Shown: positions 1 to 12,216 of the stretch, in pieces | How the letters are laid out: each line of letters opens with the position of its first letter | How positions within the stretch are numbered: position 1 is the stretch's first letter | Origin: Tomocerus qinae | Lineage: Eukaryota > Arthropoda > Collembola > Entomobryomorpha > Tomoceridae | Assembly (NCBI GenBank): GCA_020055645.1 | Contig: CM034547.1 | Coordinates: 29,326,513 to 29,390,512, forward strand | Direction of reading: 5' to 3' | DNA: 64,000 nt | Notes under the pieces: generated by a model | What the model was told of the DNA's origin: nothing | The model's database searches: none | What the model saw: the letters and a program-made list of their open reading frames with translations, nothing else | Translations under genes and position numbers: made by a program

Positions 1-3000
1 CATTATTATTATATTACTCTATTAGATATCACATGATCTTTCCCATTACAGAGAACATTATCTGATATCACACCTCGTCCATTCACCACAAGTACAATGG
101 TGCCTCCTTAAGAATGAACGTTATTTTATGGTAGGAACGCACACATAAATGTAATCGTAACTATGCAATGCAACAGAGTAATCGCTTCCTACTCTCATAA
201 GAAATATAATTCCCACCGTGTACTACATCCTGTCCTGAGACTTGAATTGACTTGTCTTGACAAAACATCCGTTGCTAGCAATTGCATTCCTTACAAAACA
301 CTCTTCTGGTTATCATGAACACCTAATCTAACCTAACTGCACAGTTTTAATTCAATCTTTTATTCAGATATTGCATATTAAACATTTATGACTCTTACAA
401 TTTGCAAACACCACGATATGTTTCCACATGCTACATACATCTAATCTTATTTGCATCTATGTGCACTGCACGTGAAAAACTCTGATAAACAACCTCCTAT
501 GAAGGCATCTTTCTATACAGTGGTAGCTGAATTCCTTGGGGTTATAAAAGGTCAGTAACTATCCATATTTGACCTGTATTATATGTCTCGGAGGGGAGTT
601 TCAGATTAGCACAGTAGTTGTGGCCTATATTTTTATTGTTACGCTTTATTGGATGTACCCAAGTGCATTGAGATAAACCGGAGTGCATGACATGGACCAG
701 TAACGTTTCTGTTATACACAAGACCACCATCATTTTTAATGTACTCCGTTAGCTTTTACTATGCCAAGAGGCAAATAAAATACTGACTTAGTGAAGTAGA
801 AATGATATGCATATTGGGAATCGATAGGTACAAATATCTTTACACACAGACTTATGGTTACCCAGCTAAGGGTAGGAATTTTCGGTCAAATAATAAAGAA
901 TCAAGTGAATATATCTAAGAAATATTTCTGAGTGGACATACATAACATGTGAACCTAGCCTTGCAAATAATGCATGAAAAAAATAAAGAATGTCAGCAAG
1001 GATGAAGCAGTGGGAGCTGGTGAGTTAGAGACTGTGTGGTTAGCAGTAGCAATGGCACTACTTTATCTTCAATATCATAGCAGTAGTTTTGGCGTAAGTA
1101 CCGTTTGTGGTTTGGTTTTGTGTGATCTGGTCTTGAAGTCTGTAAAGCCAAGAGCTAGTGCTCTAATCACTTTATATAGCAAAGAATTCGATAAATATCT
1201 AGAGCTTAGATGCATATGCTTAGAGCATAGTACTAGTGTCAGCATAAAAGAATGCATTCGGAAGCAAAGGGTATTCGTACAAAGCAATTCAGTTGAAATG
1301 AATAGAAAAAAAGAATGGAAGTTATAAATTGATCAGAAGTGCTGGGAGCAATAATTATCTTATGGAGTTAAGTAAATGTTAAACGAGCGAAAAGATTACT
1401 TACACATTAGTCTATTAGGATGACGAGGTAGGTAAGTAATGTATAGAGATAGGATTGCTATAATAATAATGTGCAAGTCTTAAGGACAGTGCTAATGTTT
1501 CTTGAGGTAAGTAAAGTAGTATAATGGAAATGGGAATTGAATTCCCACGGGCGAAGTGCAATTAATTTTTTCTTTAATCATCTCTTGCTCATTGAATTCA
1601 GTGCGTGTCACTCTGTCTTGTCTGTCTGTCGCTCTTTATTTCACAAGAAACCCGATAGGAGAGTTAAAGCCATAAGCCAACCGACGAAATCACATCGACA
1701 AGACATTCAAGACAAGACTAAAAGGTTCTAGTGAACCTTTGAGACATCAAAAGTAGTTTGTAGGGATATAACTGTAAGTTACACACTTGAATGGTGCGTA
1801 TTTATACGAAGATAACTTTCCGAAAAGTACAGTAGTAAAAGTTTAAGTGAATAACTATCTAAGAACTCAACTGAATGATTATGGACTGGAGAAGAACTAT
1901 TCATTAGTTAGAGTAGTCAACTCTGAATTAACAATTTTCAAGATATACAAACTAGTAGAGTAAGTAAAGGCACCTTCACTTGGGTAATTCATTCCTTTTA
2001 TAATTTACAAGTTGTGAGTCAGAGTCTACTACTCTGAGATAACTCACCAAGTACTGCATAACAGGTATCTTTCTCCTAATAAAGTAAAAAGGATCGGATA
2101 GACGAGAGCAATTAAAACTATGTTATGCACTTACTTACTAAACTACTCATTTGCGGTATGTTTCACTAGAATCTCATATTGTGTAACATTTAACTAGGAC
2201 ACTTCCATACCTCTCCTACCTACCAGTCCTCTTAATGTACGCATACAGAAGGATAACGCAACTTTTCTCACTAGACCCTGCCTGGTGAATGTTTAACGTT
2301 TCCTATACATGCCTCTCCATCTCAGCCTCTTAAAACTTATTAGAATTAGCCGAGAAGGAAACTGACGTCTAGTCAAAGTCAAGTGAGAGAGCATTACCAA
2401 ATGTCTAAGTACCTCTACTACTTCTCCGAGTTCACAGACAGATAGTACAAGAGTTGAAGTGTATGCACAGAGCACATACAAGGAATTCTAAATGGAAGAG
2501 TAAAGTGCTATGGGAAAAGAGTTACACCCTCAACTCAACTTTAACTCAAAAGCCTTCACTTCACTCAAAAAAAGGTTATTTCAATTCATTTCAACTGAGA
2601 TCAGAGAATTCTTTGCCTTAATGCATTAAGTCTTCTACTATCTCTACTACCTACACTTACACTGGCAATCACGGATATTGGTATAAAAAAGAAAAACTTG
2701 TTAAACAAAAGTTAAAGATTCAATTCATTGCTTTTGGCTTACTGATAATCTTTGCAATAACTCATAGTCATAAACGTTAGGTACATTACATCATTTGCTT
2801 TACTTTATTTTTCTTTCCTACATTGTAATAATATTCCGCAGTGAACTGCCTACTAAAGAAGACAAGGCGTTAGGTGTGATGGATTGGTCGCTCAGAGCAT
2901 TTCCAATACAGGACGACAGTCTGTACTCTAGTGTTAGATTAGACTTGACTACGCTCGAGATTCATTGCTCATCTATCAGGGAACAGATAAGAATACTTAT

Positions 3001-4415
3001 TCACTTGTAATATAATACAAAGTATAGCAATATAGCGATATCAATATTGATACTGTGTAAAATGTAATCCTGTAAAGTGGGTTATACCATGGCAAATACA
3101 TTTATTATATAACTATATCTAATTGTTAGATATTACACATTTTTACTTCCAAAAGGCGTTCGCGTGTTATAGCATGGCTATGCATACCTCAACTTTCGGC
3201 TTTTTTAAATTCTATAGCTTTGAGTCATTATTTTAAAAAGAGATCCCGTGAATCATATCTTTTTGGTGTTATGTTGGTTGCTACATAAAAGTGTTGTGCC
3301 ATGAATGACTATTGGGGCTAAAAGACGAAGAAAAGCTCTCGCTATCTGTGTTTACTTATACAAGTAGGGAAAATAGACTTCCCTTGACGTAACTTTGCTT
3401 AAGCTGGCTTACGTATGATTAGGAGACAACCTCTGAAATGCTAAGACACCTTTACTTCACAGCATAGCAGTTTGATCTGACTGACGGAGTTGATTTGATG
3501 ACTAGAGGCGCACTTGCCCTGTCTCAACGAGACCTGAGCCCATCTCACAACTTTTGCTTTTAGTTTTTTCTGGGTCGAAGTCAAAACGAAACATATAGGT
3601 ATGTTTCCCAACATAAGTAATGGGATGTGAAGATGAAACTGCCAACTATACGTACGTATTAAGCAAACCTAGCCTTATATAGCACTTTTAATATATTTAA
3701 TATTTATACGTATAAAATGCATACTATATTCCACTTATACCATGATACACTATTACTTTAGTCCGTCTTCTATGATATCACACCACACAGCAACATTAGA
3801 GAGGAGAGGAACCGTACTAAATGTATTATACATCACATTAGAGGCGAAAAGACTCGGAACGGGGTACAGAAAACATGATTTTCCCACATCCCATATGTTA
3901 CACTTAATATTATAAACTCAAATGTAATCCAATGCAATGTACATGTGCTTAGTGCAAGTGTACAGAGCAGAGTTGTGAGATCAAGTGTATGGATACTTTG
4001 GCATTTACATACATATATACAAAATACAGATAATGTATAATTGTATAAACTGTTCTGTCGTGGCTTTGGTCGGGTTAGCCTTTTATTTCCCAGTTTTCCC
4101 TACCTACGTAACGTATGGATGAAGGATGGATGAGTAGTAGTAGGTTATTTCATCCCATTTCATCTTTCAACCACATAACTATAATATTCAGCAAGAAAAT
4201 GCATTCCTCCCGGATACACAAAGTACAAGAGGCATCTGTTCTACTAGTATTGTGCCCACTGTGTTCCTAATAATATCTCCATATATCATACCATGGACAT
4301 TTCTGTATAATGTATCTGCTGTAGGTACAATTACATAGAAAACAGGATATTACATACTTATAGATTTTTCCCATTCCCAAAGTTGAGTCTGCTCTAGCCC
4401 GTCTGTCTGACACAG

Positions 4416-4437
4416 TTCATTTCATTTCACTTCATTT
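4416..4437 (+). repeat. Short (TTCAT)n pentamer array
   Basis: Four TTCAT/TTCAC units in tandem. It is one of many short pentamer runs in this window. Confidence 0.75.
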
Positions 4438-5179
4438 ACATTCCCACTCGACTATTTTACTTATCCAGATAATATAGTTTTGTTCTCTTCTCGCTTCGTC
4501 TCTTCTCATTTCAGCTGAGCCCTTACCATATCCTACAATTCAAATGTAATGAAACTGAACGAGACCTCCGAACGAATCTGACTCAACTTGAGAACACTAT
4601 AGCATAAGTCAGCTTTATGAAAGGAAATAAATAAATTCAGTTTCAAATGTAGCATAGCATACATTATCCATATTTCATAGCAATTTACCATAAGAAGCCA
4701 AAACAGAACATTACATAAAGCAGAAACCTTTTACACAATACACAACTGCTCACTTAACCCTACCACAAGAAGATTCTAAGAGATATATAGAATGCATGTG
4801 TGCGCGTATTAAGGTGAGTTCATGTAACATGTCCGAACAATACTTTATGCACACATAGACCAAAGATAACAAACTATACAATGCACAATAGAAAATTTTA
4901 TATGGTAAATGATCTATGTTGTTCTCTAAGCACAGATAAAACATTTATGGTGAAATTTTTCTTATAGTGGTGACTATTGTAAGGGAAGGTAATATTGTAA
5001 ATACATAATGTTCTAACACATAGTAATAGTGTTGCCTATACATAAGATTTGATGTATGTACTAGTGCATATTTCTTAGGCGCGTTAGTAAAACGGTTTTA
5101 TCTCTTTTCTTGGTCGTAGGAAAAACGCAACTGGAAATCAGTGCACGTGTGTAGATGATTCGGGCATGTGAAAAAGAGG

Positions 5180-5203
5180 ATCAACATCAGCATCAACATC
5201 AGC
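5180..5203 (+). repeat. 12-bp tandem duplication
   Basis: Two copies of ATCAACATCAGC, followed by a diverged third start. Confidence 0.85.
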
Positions 5204-7185
5204 GTCACGGTCCAATAATAATAAACCGATCGGCAGTGGCAATAAGGCAAAAAGCAATACTTTTCCTTTAAGGCTACACTCAAACTCACTCACTTACTCA
5301 ACTCATACGGTTATCGTTTATGTAGTTTTATTAGCCGGTGTAAGTGGAGTGGCTCGGTTTGGACTCTTCTGGTGTTCAGACATTACTAAATGTTAGAGCC
5401 AGGCAACGTAAGGCAAATTCGTTTACACACTTTCCACTTTTGCCTTTTGTTTCTTCTCGGCTTGAGTTTAGTGGAGAGGAGAGCATAAATGCTAGCGTAG
5501 CAACTACCGCTAATATTTCCTTGCATTATTGTATGAGCTAGACTTTAAGTACATTACATTATACGCTATTCTATAGTAATCATAAAACAGCAACGTCAAC
5601 TCGACTTCATCATAATATAATAAGTAATATCTCGGCAATATAAAAGAAACTACTGTTACTGCACACATAAACGTGTGCCCCATAAAGACAAAAGCCACAG
5701 AGAGCCGAAAATGCTTCATTTGATATCAATAAGATTGCTTGTTTTGTTCTTTTCCTAATCCCAATCCAACTCAACTCTATTTTCTGTTCTATATAACCCT
5801 CTAAATGCCAACTATATAACTTAAAGCTGCCTTTGCACTTTTTCCAGTCATTTTTATTGTTCTCTCCATCGTACTATTGTAAGAATTACCATTACTACTT
5901 CCACTACTAACTTCATGACTTGGTTTCAGTTCATTTCTCTCTTTTCACATAAAATCCTTCTTTTAGGCCACATCACTATCACATATCATCATCACAAGCA
6001 ATCATACTATTAGTACATATACATATATACTATACCTATACTATTCTCAAATGTACAAGACTGCTAATACAATGAAGCATTATTACATTCATCAACACTA
6101 TTACCAAGAGAAATCCGACACTTAGAACTCATTAGCACTCAATAAATATATAGCAACGTAAATAACCTTTTAGCTATGTACTACACGAATAAAACTATAT
6201 TCTCAGCCTTCGACATTTATTTGTTGTACGGCAGTAAGTACCTGTTATATTATGTTACCTATAGCCACATTTACATTTGGGTAATGTAAACATTGAATTA
6301 ACGTTTGTAGATAGGATTATCTGTCAAGATTTAAAAAGAAAGATGCATACTTCTCCATAGTGTAAACTGAGTTCACAATGTACCTTGATACCCAGTTAAT
6401 ATTCCATTGTATTACGTATTTTTCTATAAAGTATTAAATTGCATTGTGTACAATATTAATGCAGAGAGTCTCATCATCTCCGTGAAGCAGCTACAATATC
6501 TGCAAAGGCAAGTCAAGCTAAGTCAAAGAAGATGCCTATCAGATATGATATGAGAAGACATCATTGTCCACGTGCTCATTAAGCGAAGCTATTTCCATCC
6601 AACGTGATTGTCCCTGATTAATATCAGTTAGAGCGTCAAGGTCTACAGTTTCTGTAGAACAAGAGAGGCGAGAGAGAAATCATCCTGTGATTGATATACT
6701 TTCGTAGTCAAGTCAGCCCAGCCATTCCCTCATCTCCTCTTACTAACTATCTAATAAGGACCGCATACTAGAAGCACAAGAAAGAACGCAGAACTGGACT
6801 GAAATTTCTTATCGTCTTACTATCCCGTTCTAATGTACTATATACAAAAGACGGTCTTAAACCAATAGATATAGTATCTGTATCAAGCTCATCTAGTGTT
6901 TCTCTAATATCTTGTAATACCAGCACGAAACTATTTGTATTCGACTGTTGAGACTTGAGACCGCAAAGATGCTACACATCTTCACAAAGGAACTAATAAA
7001 ATGCATGCAATTCCATTCAGTCCAATTCTGTGTCTACCTATTTATTTAGATTCTTGTTGGATGAGTAGTATTTTTGTGCACCTGATAGTAATGTAATGTG
7101 TAAGCAAATGAGAGTAGTAGTAGGTACAGATAATGAATCGTAGGATGGATAGCTAACTGGTGTATAATGCATGGATGATTACAAA

Positions 7186-7202
7186 GATGATGATGATGAT
7201 GA
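7186..7202 (+). repeat. (GAT)n microsatellite
   Basis: Five uninterrupted GAT units followed by GA. Confidence 0.9.
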
Positions 7203-7260
7203 AGGAGCAGAGGTAAGCTAAGAGAAGATGATGATCTAGCAGAGATGAAAAACCATAGGA

Positions 7261-7275
7261 GATAGATAGATAGAT
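7261..7275 (+). repeat. (GATA)n microsatellite
   Basis: Nearly four GATA units, with degenerate GATAGCTGATAGATG copies just downstream. Confidence 0.9.
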
Positions 7276-9253
7276 GCTCTGATAGCTGATAGATGTTCCT
7301 TTTCTTGTCTCTCTTATCTTTCTAACTATCATTCTTTGGATTCTATTGTGTTGCATCTCTCTAGTGAGCAGAATGTAGGGACGTTTACATATGTATGAAT
7401 GATATTACATTACAGAGAGCTTTTTCTTCAAGATGCATACATAACACGATAAACATAGACTTTGAGCAAACTAAACTGAATAATACTAGAGGCTAGACTG
7501 GGCTGGCAAGAAGAGACCACAATAATACAAATCCATAGGATTATCATTATCTCATCCTCGTTTATCATATCTGTGCAATATAATGTTCCTTAATGTACGG
7601 TACGTAAGGTAAGATGCATTAGAACGGTTGTATGGCAGGACGTAAGTACGAGTTGTGTTAGGAATGATCATAAACTATCTCTAATAAAATAGGGAAAGAA
7701 CGAAACTAAATGAAATGCAATGGAACGAAACGAAACCGCATGCTTCATTTGATTATAATCAGAGTCGGAAGAAATCAAACCTTGTGGGTATTGGAAGTAA
7801 GTCAAACAGTCAGAGTCAGAATTAAGAATACTGTACCTTGAAAATGGTGCACGTTAAAAGTCAATTGAGAGGAGGCAGAGGGCCATTAGATAGCTAAGAT
7901 ACACAGGGCTTTGTTCAGATGGGGTCTCTCTAATAATACATAATATTTTGTAATAGAATAGGATGAAGAATGGGAAATTATGGAGCCCTCCCTCGCACAC
8001 TCATTAACTATGGCTAGACTCAGATATTTATAATCTGTGAGTGAGCACAGACTGTCCATTAGTTCCCTTGTTTTGTTCTTTGGGTTTATTATGTTTTGTT
8101 AGCAGCCCTATATTAGTGGTTATGGGTTCGCCAGTGAGTGATTGTGCGTTGACTAATCCAGAAAATGAAACAGACTAGAGCAAAGAAAAGGGAGTGAATG
8201 AGTCTAAACCAACCAAAGGGCAATCCAGCCAAATCCTAAGCAATGAATCAGAAAATATAGATTGGATTCCATCTGGATCTCTGGAAGGGGCATATGGTTT
8301 TCTTCTTTCTTCCTCTGGCTCCTTTTCTGTGGTTTTCATCAAACCGAACGAATAGTCGGGATGCAATAAGAGCAGAGAAAATTCTGTAGCATGGGGTAGA
8401 TGCCTACAGGCCCTTTTATTCGGTTAGATAGATCTTTATACGTATCAAACAGAGCCTACGTAACCAAACTAGAAGAAGATGAAGTCAAACCAACGCAAGT
8501 CAACTCAACCAGGCCAATCTACTATATTATGTGCTCTGGTTTAGCCTTTAACGTTCACATCGCATAGAAATGTCCCGGTCCCATACATAATGCAACATTT
8601 GGGGAGCCAGTAAACTAACGCTTGCCTCTCTCTCTATTCCCCTTTTTATACACAGAATACCTTGCACTCACCCTGTCACATATTATGAAGGTACTTAGCA
8701 GGTAGTATATATAAAAATGTGCTCTCTATAAAATTTATATCAAAGTGCAACGTAGTGCAAGACATCAACTCTCAGCCCTCTCTCACATTCTATCTGTTAC
8801 TTACTCAAGAATTATACGGCATGTCATAGAGCGGGAGCAAAATGGATGAGACAAGCTTAAGATGAAATGGGATGAGAGAATCATCTCATCTCACACCACA
8901 CAAATACAATCCTTCAGAGAAGAACAGCTCACTTTATTCGGTTCGCTGCAGTTCGGATAAGCAGTTGATTTAGGTTCAGGTTCAGAGTTTTTCAGGTACT
9001 CCATACATAAATACTATATATTAAATTACTTTATGTATCTACGTGTGTAGCTAAGCATATTACCTAAGTACCATCTAACTACTTAACATTAGGTAGGTTA
9101 AGGAAGCTGGATTTCACAAAAAGTTACACTTTGCAATCTATTTTTGTATATATCTTAGTAGAGAGACATAGCGATACGATATGAATCCAAAAAACAAAGG
9201 AACTTATTACGAACATTAACTCACTTGGACTTGACTTGGCTTAGATTGACGAG

Positions 9254-9262
9254 AATAAGCAC
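9254..9262 (+). repeat. 9-bp target-site duplication, left copy
   Basis: AATAAGCAC, identical to 9995-10003. It lies 22 bp outside the start of the near-perfect inverted arm, the same distance as on the other side. Confidence 0.8.
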
Positions 9263-9289
9263 GGTATCAGCAGATAATCTCCCGTACTA

Positions 9290-9420
9290 GAAAATCTCCC
9301 CTATTGGAAAATCTCCCCGTTGGACAATCTCCCTATTGGAAAATCTCCCCGTTAGACAATCTCCCTATTTGAAAATCTCCCCGTTAAACAATCTCCCTAT
9401 TAGAAAATCTCCCCGTTAGA
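9290..9420 (+). repeat. 16-bp tandem monomers, left arm of foldback element
   Basis: Alternating monomers of the type GAAAATCTCCCCGTTG and GACAATCTCCCTATTG form a 32-bp higher-order unit. About eight monomers are present, the first being 17 bp. The shared core is AATCTCCC. Confidence 0.9.
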
Positions 9421-9836
9421 CCAGCTAATCTCCCCGGTATGAGAAATAAGGAGAAACGACAGAACGAAAATCGAAACTATAAAACTTAGTAATTTGAGAC
9501 ATAGAGGTGGATCGGACATGGGAATGATGGAACTATGAGATTCCAATAATGTAATGGAAAACTGCACATTGTTTACCTGTACTTGAAGTAAACTGTTTGT
9601 CCTTCTACTGTTTCAAAAATACTTACATCCAATTATTATTTGTATTTGCTATTAATAAATACCAAAACTAATGCACAAAAAGTAATATATTTGCTGCCCG
9701 CCCCAAATTGTTAGTAAAGGAAGGAACTAGGATAAGAAAAAATGGTATAAACGAGATTGGTCACTACTATTAATTACTTGATAATAATATGTTTCTGTCG
9801 TTTCTCCTTATTTCTCATAGCGGGGAGATTAGCTGG

Positions 9837-9968
9837 TCTAACGGGGAGATTTTCTAATAGGGAGATTGTCTAACAGGGAGATTTTCCAATAGGGAGATTG
9901 TCTAACGGGGAGATTTTCCAATAGGGAGATTGTCCAACGGGGAGATTTTCCAATAGGGGAGATTTTCT
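9837..9968 (-). repeat. 16-bp tandem monomers, right arm of foldback element
   Basis: These are the same alternating 16-bp monomers in inverted orientation (GGGAGATT core on the plus strand). Order and variants match the left arm almost base for base, which points to a recent origin or to gene conversion between the arms. Confidence 0.9.
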
Positions 9969-9994
9969 AGTACGGGAGATTTTCCGACGTATTC

Positions 9995-10003
9995 AATAAG
10001 CAC
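9995..10003 (+). repeat. 9-bp target-site duplication, right copy
   Basis: AATAAGCAC, identical to 9254-9262. The bases beyond it on each side do not match, so the duplication is exactly 9 bp. Confidence 0.8.
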
Positions 10004-12195
10004 TAGCACTAGGTAGGCATTATTATGAAGGCCAACGAAGGAAAACTCTGCAAAGAAAAATCCCACGAAAAGTTCAAGTATTTTACGCTGGGAGCTAACT
10101 TCTGCACTAAGGAGTAGGTAATGTAATGTTTTATATGAGGATAGCAAATGCATACTACCTTGATAAATAAGTTTTCCTATATAGATAGGCATGTGATACA
10201 AAGATGCAGCCAATCTGACTCCCTGGATATACTTATATACTTTTAGCAGTTATTTCTCCATAAAGTTTGTTGTGTTTATGTGTAGAATCTCCTAGTATAC
10301 TACACTACATGTTATATTGACTCTATACAATATAGTAGTAGAGAGGATATAGCGTAAGAGAAGAGCTGAGGATGGAAAGGTCATCTGACTACGAGATTGT
10401 GATGCTCCAGGGGTCACAGCTCATTTAGGGGTGTGTTACTTATCTTCTCTTGTTTTTACGCTGCTGCTGCTCAGGTAATAACTATACAGACTTATGGTTA
10501 CACAAAACTACAATTCTAGTTTATATGTTTATATCTCTAAAGAAAACATTTAAAGATTTAGTGGAGAAGAAGAGCGTTGAGTACAGAACAGACAGTGATT
10601 CTTTCCTACAACTCTAATGTGTTCTTTGGAATAGTTACTTCACTTCGGATGAGAGTAAGAGTAAAAAAGCAAGAAAAATACCTAAATCGTATAAGTAGGG
10701 ATTTTATACGATGAGCAAAGTAACACATACTTTTCTCAACCTCCTCATTCTTTTCCTGACTATTACAAAGCGAGAGATACTAGTTACATTTCAAGACTCA
10801 CATTTCTTCCTAACATTACATCCCAACCCTTACTACTGCTATTAGTCAAGTCAACCTAAGTCTGACAAAACTCCATACATAGGCAACACAGACGCATCAC
10901 TTTCATAATGTATAGTATCTATCTGTACATCTGACTAGTGAATGTTGATATATGGTAAATAATATTATTGGCTTATTGTCAGCTTACGTTATGACTCAAA
11001 ATCCAATGCAACTTTACCTACCAAATTCAACGTTATCATATTATATTACGACCTTACGTCCTGTCTACTCGTAGACTATGAACACCTTACTCGGAAAAAT
11101 AATGTTTCCAGGCAAAATGAGCAATGTAGACAGTTTGACTGGTTTTTGCTCTAAAAATTAAACTTTACAAGTTCTATCGAACAGGTACAACCATTATGCA
11201 CACAAGCTAAGTAATATAAAACACGTGTTTACTACATAGCAAGATAATTGCACAAAAAGTTCACTAAGATTTATACATTACGCATTTGTTTCAACTGATA
11301 AAAATAATACCATGCAATTCAGCATAAAATAAGCTTAAATTTTTTTTGTAAATTCCTTACTACGTTAATTACTGAATTACAAAATTTTGCTTTTCAGAAT
11401 CGAACCTGTAATTATATTGATACATTTTATATGGACATTTAGTATTTAAATTTAAAGGCTTCCTAATTTGTAAGTATTTTATTAGATTTTCTTTCCAATT
11501 TATATGATTGTTGGTCCCTTGCATCCTTGCACTCATGCTGCAATGCATTTTTTAGCCCCGAGAAAAATTATACGAAATAATATCATCAGAGATATAAAGG
11601 CAGAGTAGTGACTAGAAATTCTCTATCTAACCTTTCTTTCGCACTCACTCACTCATTCTCTAACAAGATGGATATGTGATGGGAAAAAAGTCTCACATCC
11701 CATCAAATCAACTCGACTAAGAAAATTCACTGCACTCGACTCTACTAAAGTCAAGTCAGGTCTTCGTCTTCCCATTTCCATTGCTTTTATTTTCTTTTAT
11801 AGCAGAGAGGTTCATTTCGTTCTCTACTAGTACGTCGCAACATTGACTGACTCTCCTACATCAACGTTAATGCTTGTACCTGCCTAATAACATATCAAAC
11901 CACGTCTCAGCTATGTCAACAATTCATGTTTATGACAATGGACCCTTAGGGTCTTGTAGCATCAACATCTCATCCCATTGCAGACAATTCTTCCATTCCA
12001 TCCTAACCATACTACTCTCAACATCTTCATTTCCAGCAAAGAATGGCATCTTAACCCTTCCGTTACAACGACATATACATATAGCTATCTCCAACGACCA
12101 AAAACTACTGTTTCTGATGCACACGTCTAACTAGGGATGGCTTTATAGACAATAACAACTACGAAGTGTACAAACTATTATTACATACATTTTTA

Positions 12196-12216
12196 TGCGT
12201 AACGTTACGTTACGCA
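12196..12216. repeat. 21-bp palindrome with single-base centre
   Basis: GCGTAACGTTACGTTACGC plus one flanking T/A pair: 10-base arms around a central T. It is rich in CpG and ACGT steps, unlike its AT-rich surroundings. No function can be assigned. Confidence 0.85.

Larger units (their letters stand above)
1..9253. other. Non-coding stretch
   Basis: I see no gene here. Open frames are short and their predicted peptides have random-like composition. It holds many pentamer-type runs (for example at 2371, 6508, 6706 and 8496), the TTCAT array near 4416, the 12-bp duplication at 5180 and the GAT/GATA microsatellites near 7190-7275. It lies far downstream of the CLCA-like exon on that gene's strand, so it could include its introns. 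Confidence 0.6.
9263..9994. mobile_element. Foldback / MULE-like non-autonomous element with long inverted arms
   Basis: Seen: 732 bp bounded by the 9-bp direct repeat AATAAGCAC (9254-9262 and 9995-10003). The two arms, 9263-9464 and 9793-9994, are both 202 bp and are reverse complements without gaps. The inner 180 bp differ at only 4 positions by my alignment, while the outermost 22 bp differ at about 8. Each arm carries about eight tandem 16-bp monomers. The 328-bp centre (9465-9792) is AT-rich with no ORF of note. Known: 9-bp target duplications and long arms made of short direct repeats are typical of Drosophila Foldback elements and Mutator-like elements. Inferred: a non-autonomous member mobilised by a transposase encoded elsewhere. 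It could form a very stable cruciform or hairpin. Confidence 0.85.

Noticed and set aside
1029..1050. miR-34-like GTGTGGTTAGC
   Set aside because: Only 12 bases match and there is no hairpin partner.
974..1327. 117-codon plus-strand ATG frame
   Set aside because: Length is within chance expectation for this composition. No recognisable domain, splice pattern or homology.
3300..3440. Minus-strand peptide TQIARAFLRLLAPIVI, reminiscent of the next CLCA segment
   Set aside because: Stops lie close upstream in that frame, the family's aromatic pattern is missing, and no acceptor site is visible.
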